Assembly: GCA_016125265.1 (NCBI GenBank)
Contig: WGMC01000016.1
Coordinates: 1-64,000 of the forward strand
Source: Planctomycetaceae bacterium
GTDB taxonomy: Bacteria; Planctomycetota; UBA1135; GCA-002686595
Length of the DNA: 64,000 nt
Reading direction: 5' to 3'
Under the pieces are notes generated by a model. That model had not been told where the DNA came from, made no database searches, and was given only the letters and a program-made list of their open reading frames with translations. This document shows, piece by piece, positions 32,799 to 41,576 of the stretch (position 1 is the stretch's first letter; the number at the start of each line of letters is the position of its first letter). The position numbers and the translations under genes are program-made.

Positions 32799-35087
32799 AT
32801 GGCCGCAACTCGAACGCCCGCGTTCCGGTGGCGGAACGGAGCGATCGCCGTAACGATGGCGCTTGCCGGGTCGGGCTACGCAAAGCCACACGAAACCGGT
32901 CCCACGTTCCATGAGTTGGCCGCAGTGTGGGGCCACGGAGATCCGGCGGCCCTTGCGGTGTCGCCGGACGAACGCACGCTCTACTCCGCCGAGGGCCAAG
33001 GTGTGCGGGTGTACTCGCTGGCCCGGTTCCCGCTCGACCGCGAAACCGAACTCGGCTGGATCTCGGTCGATGCGGCCATCGTGCACATGGCGGCGACGGA
33101 TGGTCGGCTCTACATCGCCGGCGGCAGCCAGGGGGTGTTCGCCGTCGACGTCTCCGGCGAGACCGCGCCCGCGGAGTGGCCGCTCCGTCGGGTCGCCGCG
33201 CGCGGCGCAAGCGTCGCCACGGCGGTCGCCGTATCGGAAGGGCACCTTTGGGCGCTGTTCGGCGCGCGCGATCGTTCCCTCGTGTGCCTATTCGACGCAG
33301 GCACCCTCGAGCTGACAGCGGAGCGGGAGCTCGGACCGGGCACCGCGTGGGCCCTCGCCACCAAAGGCGACACGGCGTACGTCGCGATGGGCCACGGCGG
33401 TTTGGTGCGCGTGCGGCGCGACGCGGAGGGCCTGCACGTCGACGCCGGCCCCCGTGGCGCCGCGGTCTTCCCGCCGCAGCGCGGCTTTGCACTCGAACCT
33501 GGCTGCGTGCGCGACGTCGCGCTCGACGGAGGCCGGCTCTACGCCGCGGCGGATGCGGGGCTGGCCGAAATCGACCTCGCGCAGGACTGGCGACCCGACA
33601 TGCCGGTGCAACTGCACGGATTCGAAGCGGGCGGTTTGCCGACCTACGGCCGACGGGTCGCGGCGCGCGGCGGCCGGGTCGTGTTCGGATCGAACGCGGG
33701 CCCGAACGAGCTCATCGACGGCGCGCCCTACAACGCGTTTGGCGCGATGGGCCGCGCGGTGCGCCTCGCCGACATCGATCCCAAGGCCTTCGTGCGCGGC
33801 AACGCGCAGCAGCTCTTCGCTGCGGAGCGGGTGGACGGACAGCTCCGTCTGCGGACGCAACTGCAACCCGGCGGTGGTTGGCGTGGGCTGGTTCTGGGCG
33901 AGCGGCGCATCTACGAACAACACCTGCGCGTGGGCCTCGTCGTGCGCGAGTGGCGGGACGGCCGCTACGAGCTCGTGCACCAAGGTCAGCCACGCGGCTA
34001 CCCGAGCGCCCACGGCACCTTCAGCGCCAGCCGGCCGGAGCGCCTGCTGTTCGGGGTCGATTCAGCGGGCGCCCAGTTCGAGGGGTTCCTCGCGTTCGAC
34101 GGCGAGGCCCTGCGGCTGCTCCCACTCGAGAGCGCCGCGCCCTTCACACCCGGTCTGATGCCCGGGCCACCCTGGCGCGACGAGGATCCCGACGTCGAGT
34201 GGTTGCTCGATGGCCTCGGATTCGACCTGCGTCTCGTGCGCCTGACCCACGGCGAGGGCGTGCGCGCGGAGCACTGGATCGTGCCCCAACCGGGGGCGGA
34301 GCAAGGCCGCGGCGGCCACACGTACTTCCACTCCGTGCACATCGGCGACATGGCGCTCGTCTCGCGCACGGGGACCTCCCATGGCCTGGTGGGCTATTCC
34401 CGCGACGCACTGGTCGCCGCGGCGCGGCGCACGGAACCGGGCAAGCTGCTCGCGACGGAAGCGCTCTTCGAGCTGGAGACCAGCGCCGTCCTCGGGCCAG
34501 ACCACCACGTGCGCTCGAAGCGTGCCACGAAACTCGCCCTCGGCGAGCGGCCCGACGGCCGCACGTTGTTGGCCCTGGCCGCGGGTTTCGACGCAGAAAC
34601 CGACCGCTCGCTCGTGCTGCTCTACGAACTCGGGCGTGGTGCGAAGGCCGCGCCGCGTCCTGTCGCGGCCCTCTGGGGCGATTCCGCGGAGGGCAATGCC
34701 ATCACTGCCGCGTTCCTCCGCCGCGGCGAACGGCTGTTCCTGGCCGTCGCCGACGTGGCGCGCGGTGTGCAGTGTTACGACGTCACCGATCCGGAGGCGC
34801 CCGTCGTGGGTGCCCACTGGTCGCCCGGCCCGAACGAGTTCGACGGCCGGCAGGATTCCCTCCTCGACCTCGTCGCCGAGGGAGCGCGCTTGCACCTCGC
34901 CTACGGACGGCTCGGCTGGGTGACGTTGGATGCGACGTCGCCTGCAAAAGCCCTGGTGCCGATCGGAGCCGTGGACACACCGGGCCTCGCCTACGGAGTG
35001 GCGCTTGGGCACGTCGACGGGCGTAGCTACCTGGCCCTTGGCGACCACCAGGCGGGGGTGCGGCTCTACCGGCTCGCCGGGCCTTGA
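32799..35087 (+). CDS. Secreted beta-propeller-like protein
   Basis: The 762-residue protein has a signal peptide (RNGAIAVTMALAGSGYA) cut near residue 29. Repeated short strands follow, of the kind found in LVIVD/YVTN-type beta propellers: LAVSPDERTLYSAEGQGVRVY, GRLYIAGGSQGVFAVDV, GRLYAAADAGLAEIDL, and VGAHWSPGPNEFDGRQDSL near the end. No catalytic motif is recognised. I chose the ATG at 32799; a GTG at 32790 in the same frame is possible. The gene stands alone behind the repeat region, convergent with the acyl-AMP ligase gene, with one base between them. Confidence 0.68.
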   Translation: MAATRTPAFRWRNGAIAVTMALAGSGYAKPHETGPTFHELAAVWGHGDPAALAVSPDERTLYSAEGQGVRVYSLARFPLDRETELGWISVDAAIVHMAATDGRLYIAGGSQGVFAVDVSGETAPAEWPLRRVAARGASVATAVAVSEGHLWALFGARDRSLVCLFDAGTLELTAERELGPGTAWALATKGDTAYVAMGHGGLVRVRRDAEGLHVDAGPRGAAVFPPQRGFALEPGCVRDVALDGGRLYAAADAGLAEIDLAQDWRPDMPVQLHGFEAGGLPTYGRRVAARGGRVVFGSNAGPNELIDGAPYNAFGAMGRAVRLADIDPKAFVRGNAQQLFAAERVDGQLRLRTQLQPGGGWRGLVLGERRIYEQHLRVGLVVREWRDGRYELVHQGQPRGYPSAHGTFSASRPERLLFGVDSAGAQFEGFLAFDGEALRLLPLESAAPFTPGLMPGPPWRDEDPDVEWLLDGLGFDLRLVRLTHGEGVRAEHWIVPQPGAEQGRGGHTYFHSVHIGDMALVSRTGTSHGLVGYSRDALVAAARRTEPGKLLATEALFELETSAVLGPDHHVRSKRATKLALGERPDGRTLLALAAGFDAETDRSLVLLYELGRGAKAAPRPVAALWGDSAEGNAITAAFLRRGERLFLAVADVARGVQCYDVTDPEAPVVGAHWSPGPNEFDGRQDSLLDLVAEGARLHLAYGRLGWVTLDATSPAKALVPIGAVDTPGLAYGVALGHVDGRSYLALGDHQAGVRLYRLAGP

Positions 35088-35088
35088 C

Positions 35089-36807
35089 TCACGGCGCGCG
35101 GAAGAGCGGCGCCAACCGATCCGCGAGGAACAACCCTCGAAAGTGCAGATGCCTGCGTTTGCCACTCGACGTCTTGGTCAACGCGCCCTTCTCCATCAAC
35201 CACAACACGTCGATCGTGAGGCCGTGCCCCACCGCCACCGCGCGGCGCACACGCGCGGCCACGTCGGGGAGTTCCGCGGGCGGCATCGGAACGACCTCGG
35301 CGAGCAACACCAACCCTTCGGTGCCGCGCGGGGGGTCCTCCCTGCCAAACGCAACGAAACAGCCCGGCCGTATTCCGGCCACGGCGTCGAGGGTGCGTTC
35401 GAACTCGCTTGGGTCGTACTTGCGTCCCTGTAGGTTGATGCGTTCCTTGCGCCGGCCCGTCCAGAACAACTCGCCGTCGCGCAAGTAGCCCTCGTCGCCG
35501 GTCAATACGAAAGCGCCGGCACGCGCATCCCGCGACGCGTCGTCATCGCCCCAATACCCGCTGAACGTGCCGGCCGCACACACGCCGATCGCACCCACGT
35601 GCCCCTCGGCCAGGCGCTCCCCCGATTCGTCGAAAACAGCCAGTTCCGCACCCGGGTACGCGGGGCCCAGGCCGACGATCGACTGCACACGTGCGCCTTC
35701 GACGCCGTCGTCGAGGGTGCGAACCACCGCGCCCACTCCGAGCTGTTTCAGGTCGACACGCTCAGCGCGGAGCGAGGTACGCGCGGCGCTGAACGTCACA
35801 CCTCCGATGGTCTCGACACAGCCGAAGTTCGTGCGCAGCGCCTCGCGCTTCAAACCGAGTGGCCCGAACCGCGCCAAGAAGCGCTCCATCGTCGCGAGGT
35901 GCACCCGTTCCGCCGCGTTCCAGATGCCGCGCACGTGGTCGAGGCGCACACCTTCGAGGTCCGCCTCCTGCACACGCTCGGCCGCCAGTGCGAATCCAAA
36001 GTTCGGCGACCAGGTCGTGGTGGCGCGGGTTGTTGCGAGCGCCTGGACCCAGAGCGCCGGCCGCTTCACCACGTCCAGGGGTGAGAGCAAAGCGAGGGGA
36101 ACGCCGAGCGCCTGGCACAGGAGGAAGTTGTTGACGAGCCCCATGTCGTGGTAGAGCGGCGTCCAATTGAGGTAGACGTCGTCTTCGCGCAGTCCCATGC
36201 CCGCCGCCATGCCATCGAGTGCCGAGAGCAGCGCATCGTGTCGCCAAGTGGCGATGCGCGGAAATCCCGTGGTGCCAGAGGTGAGTTGCAGCAGGCCGAT
36301 GTCGGTGTCGAGTGGCGGTACCGGGTCGGGGGGCGTTTGCCTGGGTCCCTCCGCGGCCCGCCCCGCGAGGAGCTGCTCTGCGCCCAGGACCAACCGTGTC
36401 CCGGGGCACGTGGTCGTGAGCTCGCCGACGAGGTGGTGGAGGTTCGGCGGCAAGACCGCGACGTCCGCGCGGGTGCGCTCCAGGACGTTGCGAAGGATCG
36501 CCGTCAGGCTCGACTGAACACCCTGGATCGACGGCGGTGCGACGAGGAGCGGCCGCGCGCCGGCGAACAGTGCGGCCAATACGAGCGTCGCGCATTCCCT
36601 GGGATCGACGGAGACCAGGAGCAACACCCCGCCCTCGCGCAGACCCGAGTGGCACAACGCCCCTTCCGCGACGCGCGCGGCGGCGACGAAACTCTGCCGA
36701 TCGATCCAATCGAAGGCACCGTTTGCATCGACGAAGGCGATGCATGGCCGGGCCGGGTCCGCGTCGGCCAGGTCGAGAACACGCCCGACGACACCACCCG
36801 CCCCCAT
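35089..36807 (-). CDS. Fatty acyl-AMP ligase-like adenylating enzyme
   Basis: The 572-residue enzyme has the adenylate-forming motifs LLQLTSGTTGFPRIATW (A3, near 172-188), a GYWGDDDA region, TGDEGYLRDGELFWTGRRKE (A7/A8) and LTKTSSGKRRH (A10 with catalytic Lys). The A8 hinge followed by INLQGRKYDPSEFE is typical of fatty acyl-AMP ligases, which load fatty acids onto an acyl carrier protein rather than CoA. That partner is encoded immediately upstream: the carrier's stop and this ATG overlap as TAATG. The pair would feed an activated acyl chain to the biosynthetic locus downstream on the map. Confidence 0.85.
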   Translation of the reverse strand: MGAGGVVGRVLDLADADPARPCIAFVDANGAFDWIDRQSFVAAARVAEGALCHSGLREGGVLLLVSVDPRECATLVLAALFAGARPLLVAPPSIQGVQSSLTAILRNVLERTRADVAVLPPNLHHLVGELTTTCPGTRLVLGAEQLLAGRAAEGPRQTPPDPVPPLDTDIGLLQLTSGTTGFPRIATWRHDALLSALDGMAAGMGLREDDVYLNWTPLYHDMGLVNNFLLCQALGVPLALLSPLDVVKRPALWVQALATTRATTTWSPNFGFALAAERVQEADLEGVRLDHVRGIWNAAERVHLATMERFLARFGPLGLKREALRTNFGCVETIGGVTFSAARTSLRAERVDLKQLGVGAVVRTLDDGVEGARVQSIVGLGPAYPGAELAVFDESGERLAEGHVGAIGVCAAGTFSGYWGDDDASRDARAGAFVLTGDEGYLRDGELFWTGRRKERINLQGRKYDPSEFERTLDAVAGIRPGCFVAFGREDPPRGTEGLVLLAEVVPMPPAELPDVAARVRRAVAVGHGLTIDVLWLMEKGALTKTSSGKRRHLHFRGLFLADRLAPLFRAP

Positions 36808-37067
36808 TAGCCGAGTTTCCCCGCGATCGTGTGGGCGATCAGCTCCACCGAGTCGAGGTAGTCCACACTCATCTCGTGGGCCTCGAAGCTGACACCGAAC
36901 ACACGCTCCAGTTCGCCGATCAGCGTCACCGTGCGCACCGAGTCCAGCAGTCCGCCGGTCAGGAGCGGCGTCGAGTCCGTCAGCAACTTCGGGTCTTCGT
37001 TCGCAAGAACCGTGCGCAGGAGTGCGCTGCGCACACCTTCTGTGATCTTGGACAGGTCGTGCGTCAT
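36807..37067 (-). CDS. Acyl carrier protein
   Basis: The 86-residue protein has the phosphopantetheine attachment site GGLLDSVRTV with Ser43 and a helix III reading SVDYLDSVELIAHTIAGKL. It is a stand-alone carrier, more diverged than housekeeping AcpP (which carries DSLD). The gene is translationally coupled to the acyl-AMP ligase and divergent from a radical SAM gene. On the minus strand a TAGACT box lies 88 bases upstream (37161-37156). Confidence 0.85.
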   Translation of the reverse strand: MTHDLSKITEGVRSALLRTVLANEDPKLLTDSTPLLTGGLLDSVRTVTLIGELERVFGVSFEAHEMSVDYLDSVELIAHTIAGKLG

Positions 37068-37376
37068 GGGGAGTCGCAGGGGCGAGAGGGCGGAAGGCGC
37101 GCTGCGGGGGGCGCGGGCGGGACGGATCTGACCAGATGCGGCCAAAGCCCGCGGGAGTCTAAACCAGGGTCCGCGGCGGCGCAGCGTTGGAGCGGAGCGC
37201 GGCAACTGCGCTGGGCAGCGCGGGCGCGTGCGTGTGCCGGAGTGGGTGCCCGAGTGGGGGCACGGGGGACGTATCCTCGCCCCACAACCGGCGAGCTCGG
37301 CCACAAACGGTTAGGCTCAGGAGCGCCGCGGCACCCCTGGGGGCTCCGCGGTGTTGCCCCCCGCCCGGAGCTCCAC
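37068..37376. other. Divergent control region between carrier protein and radical SAM genes
   Basis: This 309-base region has no gene. It carries candidate -10 boxes in both directions: TAGACT on the minus strand (37161-37156) toward the carrier protein, and TATCCT (37272-37277) and TAGGCT (37312-37317) on the plus strand toward the radical SAM gene. A GGAG ribosome binding site at 37367-37370 lies 6 bases before the ATG at 37377. Confidence 0.4.
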
Positions 37377-39335
37377 ATGAAAAAGCGCGCCATCGTCGTT
37401 CACCTGAACGGCATCGTCGGAGTTGTGCCGCTCGTCGGCGGCTACCTGAAGGCCTACGCGGTCGCGGATCCCGTGGTTCGCGCGACGTGGGACATCGAAC
37501 TCTTCAGCCGGCACTGCCAGGTGAAGGCGTCGGAGGTGATCCTCGAGTTGGTGCGGCGCGAGCCCGACCTCGTGGCCTTCAGTGTGTACACCTGGAATGC
37601 GGGGCTGGTGCGCCGCCTGCTGCCAGCGTTGCGCGGACTGCTTCCCGGCTGCCACTTCGCGCTGGGGGGAGTCGAGGTCGTCGACGGCGCGCATCGCTTC
37701 GCGGCGGCGGATTGGGAGAACCTGATCGTCTGCAACGGCGAGGGCGAAAAGAGCTTCCGGCAACTTCTGCTGGAGCTCACGGAGGCCCGCCCGAACTTCG
37801 CCGGTGTCGGTGGCATCAGCTACGCGCAGGACGGCCAGTGGCACTCGACCGCGGGACACCCACGCATCCAGGACCTGACCGAGTTGCCATCCCCGTGGCT
37901 CGAGGGCGCCTTCGACGGAATCGACGGCCTCGAAGTCGCGCTCTTCGAGACGAACCGGGGCTGTCCGTTTGCGTGCGAGTTCTGCTACTGGGGTGGCGCG
38001 ATCGGCCAAAAGATCTACCAGCAGGAAACCCAACGACTCAAGGACGAGCTCACCTGGATCGCCCGCCGCGGCATCCGCGCCATTTCCATCTGCGACGCCA
38101 ACTTCGGCATCTTGCCGCGCGACGTTGAGTTGGCCGAACACCTCGTCGCGATACGCCGCGCCCACGGCGGACCGGAACGGGTGGTGTTCAACAGCTCCAA
38201 GGTCAAGCCTGAGCGGGTCGAACAGATCTCCGAGATCTTCGCGGGCGCACAGATGCTGACGCGGCACGTGTTTTCGCTGCAGTCGATGAGTCCGGCGGTG
38301 TTGCAGACGGCCAAACGCACCGGACTCGACCGCGGGCCGTACCAGGAGATCCAGCGCCGGCTCAACCGACGCCGCCTTTCGTCCCTGATCGAGCTCCTGT
38401 GGCCCATGCCCGGCGAAACCCTGGATTCGTTCCAGGCGGGTGTCGACGAGTTGATGGGGCTCGGCGCCCAGACCTTCTTGATCTACCCGCTCGTGTGGCT
38501 CAACAGCACGGGATATAGCGAGCACACCGAAGAGTACGGCGTGATTGCCCTCCCCGAGGACGACTCCGCGGGCGGCGGGCAGCTCGTCGTCCGCACCAAG
38601 GAGGTCGATTTCGAAGAGTACCTCGCGGGCCTGCGCTTCATCCTCGCGGTGTTCCTGCTGCACGACTGCCGGGGGCTCTACACGACCATGCAGGTGCTCC
38701 ACGCGACCGGCGTGGCGCGGCACCGGGACGTGTTGTCGCGGTTCGTCGACTACATGCAGACCGAGGCGCAGGGGCACATCGCGAAGCTGTGGAAGGAACG
38801 TATGGCCGCCTTCGAGGACATGAGCAAGTACGTGTGGCGCGGCATGCTGGCGAGTGCGGTGCTCCACAGCCACCGCAAGGAGTTCGACCGGTTGTTGTGC
38901 GATTTCGTCGGGCGCCAGACCGACTGGCTGTCGCATCCGAACGCGGCGCCCTTGCAGGCCGCGAAGGAGTACGACCTGCTGACGCGTCCCTACGTGTTCT
39001 TGCAGACGAAGTGCGAGCTTGGCGTCGACCTCGAGCACACGGAGCTGCTGCCCAGTCGCCCGCGTGTGTGGCACGCGGTGCTGGCGTGGGACTTTCCGAC
39101 GGTGGTCGAGTCCCTGCGGGCAGGGCGGGGCCTCGAGGAAACGGACCTGGCGCAAGCGCGCCACCCGCGCCGGATCGACCACCGCACGAACCAGATCTTC
39201 CTCTTGCCCACACGCAGTCCCGAGGAGCACAACTGGCTCTGCACGCTCGCGGTGCAGGAGCTGGCGCGCATCGAGCCCATCACTGCGCTGCTACCCCAGT
39301 CCGAACACGAGGTCGCGACCGCGGGCCCGAACTAG
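37377..39335 (+). CDS. B12-binding-domain radical SAM enzyme
   Basis: The 652-residue protein has an N-terminal Rossmann-like cobalamin-binding domain (about 1-150; FALGGVEVVDGAHRF). A radical SAM domain follows with the cluster motif CPFACEFC (near 196-203) and YWGG right after it. DANFGILPRDVELAEHL and LLWPMPGETLDSFQAGVDEL are typical of class B (B12) radical SAM proteins. The 250-residue C-terminal part is a DUF4080-like or novel extension. Enzymes of this class methylate unactivated carbons or rearrange rings in natural-product pathways; the substrate here is unknown. Its stop overlaps the convergent sulfotransferase stop through CTAG. Confidence 0.85.
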   Translation: MKKRAIVVHLNGIVGVVPLVGGYLKAYAVADPVVRATWDIELFSRHCQVKASEVILELVRREPDLVAFSVYTWNAGLVRRLLPALRGLLPGCHFALGGVEVVDGAHRFAAADWENLIVCNGEGEKSFRQLLLELTEARPNFAGVGGISYAQDGQWHSTAGHPRIQDLTELPSPWLEGAFDGIDGLEVALFETNRGCPFACEFCYWGGAIGQKIYQQETQRLKDELTWIARRGIRAISICDANFGILPRDVELAEHLVAIRRAHGGPERVVFNSSKVKPERVEQISEIFAGAQMLTRHVFSLQSMSPAVLQTAKRTGLDRGPYQEIQRRLNRRRLSSLIELLWPMPGETLDSFQAGVDELMGLGAQTFLIYPLVWLNSTGYSEHTEEYGVIALPEDDSAGGGQLVVRTKEVDFEEYLAGLRFILAVFLLHDCRGLYTTMQVLHATGVARHRDVLSRFVDYMQTEAQGHIAKLWKERMAAFEDMSKYVWRGMLASAVLHSHRKEFDRLLCDFVGRQTDWLSHPNAAPLQAAKEYDLLTRPYVFLQTKCELGVDLEHTELLPSRPRVWHAVLAWDFPTVVESLRAGRGLEETDLAQARHPRRIDHRTNQIFLLPTRSPEEHNWLCTLAVQELARIEPITALLPQSEHEVATAGPN

Positions 39336-40183
39336 TCCGTCGCATCCGGTTCGACCGGATAGCCGAAGTGCGCCAATACCCGCGTCGGCAAGCCGCGAAA
39401 TCGCGCGAGTTGTTCGCTGTCGTAGACGTCGCGCCACTCCCCCACCCGTCCCTTGCGCATGACGCGCGCGGTTCCGCCACCGGCACCCTCGTCCTCGCGG
39501 CGGCGCATCGCGTCGTAACTGGACGCGTCGATGGCGCGCCGCAACTCCTCCTGCGTCCGCTCGACGCCGAGGAACGCGAGCAGCCGCCCAAAACACCCTT
39601 CCGGGTCGGCACGTGCGTCCTCGAAGCGCAGGGCGAAGAGCCTCGAGCTCGGAATGGCGCCGACCCAGCTCCACGTCGATACTCCCCAACTGAACGCGGG
39701 CGGCGGCCAGGCGCCCCGGTTCCCCTCGAGGAACGTGCCGAAGTCGCACTCCAAACCGCCAAACGAACGCAGGTGGTGGTAGAGCGAGAGCAGCGCGTCG
39801 CGGCCATCGCGCACGAGCAACACGACGGGCTGCTCGACCGCCTGCCCAAGCGCGCTGTGGTTCGTGAGCACTACCCGCAGGGGCTCGCGGAAGGATACGG
39901 ACGCCGCACCGTCCCGGGCCAGTTGGGGCAGGCGGCGCCGGCGCTCGATTGGATCCAGTCCTGGGCGGCTGAGCCCACTGCCCGCCGGTGTTGCGTCCGA
40001 GCTCGGACCCTGCCACCCACCGGTCCGTTGGGTACTGCGGTCCAGCAGCAGCTCGTCGTGCCCGGACGCGTAAAAAATGCCCAGTTCGACCAGGAGCGTG
40101 GCGATCCAGTGGGTTCCCGAACCCGGATGGCTCGCCAGGACCACGTCGTTCGCGCCGAGCCGCGCACGGTTCTCGGGCCTCAT
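39332..40183 (-). CDS. Sulfotransferase-fold protein, possibly a phosphoramidate transferase
   Basis: The 283-residue protein has the sulfotransferase 5'-phosphosulfate loop in the form ASHPGSGTHWIATLL (17-31) and a 3'-phosphate site, VVLLVRDGRDALLSLYHHL. These bind the nucleotide of PAPS in true sulfotransferases. The loop normally reads PKSGTTW or PRSGNTW, and the Lys/Arg that acts on the sulfate is replaced here by glycine (Gly21). It is the last gene of an operon predicted to make 3'-phospho-CDP-amidate, a PAPS look-alike. I infer it may transfer phosphoramidate instead of sulfate. It overlaps the nucleotidyltransferase gene as ATGA. Confidence 0.8.
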   Translation of the reverse strand: MRPENRARLGANDVVLASHPGSGTHWIATLLVELGIFYASGHDELLLDRSTQRTGGWQGPSSDATPAGSGLSRPGLDPIERRRRLPQLARDGAASVSFREPLRVVLTNHSALGQAVEQPVVLLVRDGRDALLSLYHHLRSFGGLECDFGTFLEGNRGAWPPPAFSWGVSTWSWVGAIPSSRLFALRFEDARADPEGCFGRLLAFLGVERTQEELRRAIDASSYDAMRRREDEGAGGGTARVMRKGRVGEWRDVYDSEQLARFRGLPTRVLAHFGYPVEPDATD

Positions 40184-40950
40184 GCGAGCCCCTCCCGCCG
40201 CACGATCTCCTCGGCGACCAAGAGGTCGTTGGCGGTATCGATCTCGCACCACCACGAATCGTACGCCACCGCACCGATGGTCGCGCCCGCGGCCAGAAGC
40301 CGCCGCAGCACACCCGTCATGTCGAGACTGTCCCGGCGCACGGGATCCAGCGCCGCGTGCTCGGCAATGATGCGCGCGGATCCCGCTGGTGTGAGTCGCA
40401 GTAGCCCCATGTACTGCCCCTCGATCCCGTCGAGGTCGGCCGCACGCGCACCGATTTCCACGAGCGTGTGACCGTCTGACCCCAGACGGAACGTCTCGGC
40501 ATCGCTCCTTGGATCGGTGAAGCGACGCTGCCACAGTTCGCGCCATGCCGGATCGTAGAGCACCGCAATGTCCGGCCACGGGCGCGCCTCGACAGCCCGC
40601 TGCGACGCACGCGGCGCTGCGAGCCGTTCGATCGCGCGCGCCGGGTACACGAGGTCCGCGTAACTGACCACGGTGTCCGCGCCCGCCAGCCATTCTGCGG
40701 CGCAGCGCAACGATGTGACCATGTTGGTGACCTCCCAACGCGGGTTCTCGAGGTAGGTCGCTGCCATTCTGAGCGCATCGCCCGCAAAACCGCGCACGAT
40801 GGCGATGTCTCGGATGCCGGCCCGTCGGAACGCCTCCATCTGCCAGTGCAACAGGGGTCGTCCGCCCACCGGCACCATGCACTTCGGCCGGTTCGCGCCC
40901 AACGGCCCAAGCCGACGCCCGCGCCCCGCCGCCAGGATCAACCCGCGCAC
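40180..40950 (-). CDS. Nucleotidyltransferase, likely CTP:phosphoglutamine cytidylyltransferase (Cj1416-like)
   Basis: The 256-residue protein has the nucleotidyltransferase signature LILAAGRGRRL and the substrate lysine in RPKCM. TNMVTSL, VVSYADLVY, DAETFRL and WWCEIDTANDLLVAE follow, a set shared by phosphocholine/phosphoglutamine-type cytidylyltransferases. In C. jejuni Cj1416 couples CTP with phosphoglutamine to give CDP-glutamine. The GTG at 40950 has a strong GGGGGAG site 6 bases upstream and lies within the 3' end of the hydrolase gene (13-base overlap). Its position beside a glutamine-type hydrolase and a PEP-synthase-like kinase matches Cj1416-Cj1418. Sugar-phosphate activation remains the main alternative. 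Confidence 0.82.
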   Translation of the reverse strand: MRGLILAAGRGRRLGPLGANRPKCMVPVGGRPLLHWQMEAFRRAGIRDIAIVRGFAGDALRMAATYLENPRWEVTNMVTSLRCAAEWLAGADTVVSYADLVYPARAIERLAAPRASQRAVEARPWPDIAVLYDPAWRELWQRRFTDPRSDAETFRLGSDGHTLVEIGARAADLDGIEGQYMGLLRLTPAGSARIIAEHAALDPVRRDSLDMTGVLRRLLAAGATIGAVAYDSWWCEIDTANDLLVAEEIVRREGLA

Positions 40951-41576
40951 GATGCGCTCCCCCGCCCATCGGCGGGCCCCGAGCCGAAGTGCCGCGCGAA
41001 GAGCGTGAGATCGTCCTTGTGCGCGGGGGCGAGGCGCTCGGGGTGCCACATGATGCCCACGAGCGGCAGCGCGCGGTGGCGGATGCCCTCGACTACCCCA
41101 TCGGGTGCCTGCGCCCACGTTTCGAGCGGGTCCGAAACCGACGTACTTCCGTAACGGTGGTAGCTGTTGACGCTGCGCTCCCGGCCGCTGCACACGATGC
41201 TGTGCGCGTGGCCCGCGTGCCCTCGCACGGGCACGAGCCGCGCCCCAAATCGCTGGAGCAGCACCTGCATGCCGCGGCAGACCCCAAGCACGGGCCTGTC
41301 GCACCCGAGCGCTTCCTCCAGGAGCCACGACTCGACGGCATCGCGCTCACCGGCGTTGCCGCCCAAGGACACGAGGTCGTTGCCGCCGGTCAACAACAGG
41401 CCGTGCCACGGCAACCCGGCGGCGATGGCCTGCGCCGCGGCCAAATCGTTCGGAACCGCCACGGCCAAGAGCCCCGCGGCGGCCAGGAAACGCGGCCAGT
41501 CCTGCGCCAGTGCATCGCGGCGCTCGCCGTGCGGACCAGCCACCTCCACACGCTGGCTGACCAGAATGGGCCTCAT
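40938..41576 (-). CDS. Class I glutamine amidotransferase-type hydrolase, Cj1417-like (gamma-glutamyl-CDP-amidate hydrolase)
   Basis: The 212-residue enzyme has the full triad of the PuuD/peptidase C26 group: nucleophile Cys100 in LGVCRGMQ, and His178 and Glu180 in GIMWHPE. Other marks are LVSQRVE at the start, ERRDALAQDW, LLTGGNDL, GERDAVE and VNSYH. PuuD-type enzymes hydrolyse gamma-glutamyl amides as free-standing hydrolases. Cj1417 does this on gamma-glutamyl-CDP-amidate, releasing glutamate and CDP-amidate. The flanking genes are the matching kinase and cytidylyltransferase. It overlaps the fusion gene as ATGA. A true amidotransferase partner (synthase) is not present, which argues against a GuaA- or TrpG-like role. 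Confidence 0.85.
   Translation of the reverse strand: MRPILVSQRVEVAGPHGERRDALAQDWPRFLAAAGLLAVAVPNDLAAAQAIAAGLPWHGLLLTGGNDLVSLGGNAGERDAVESWLLEEALGCDRPVLGVCRGMQVLLQRFGARLVPVRGHAGHAHSIVCSGRERSVNSYHRYGSTSVSDPLETWAQAPDGVVEGIRHRALPLVGIMWHPERLAPAHKDDLTLFARHFGSGPADGRGSASCAG

Noticed and set aside
40938-41576. Glutaminase subunit of GuaA, TrpG, PabA or CarA
   Set aside because: No synthase partner is adjacent, and the residue pattern (SQRV start, ERRD, VNSYH, MWHPER) is that of free-standing PuuD/peptidase C26 hydrolases.
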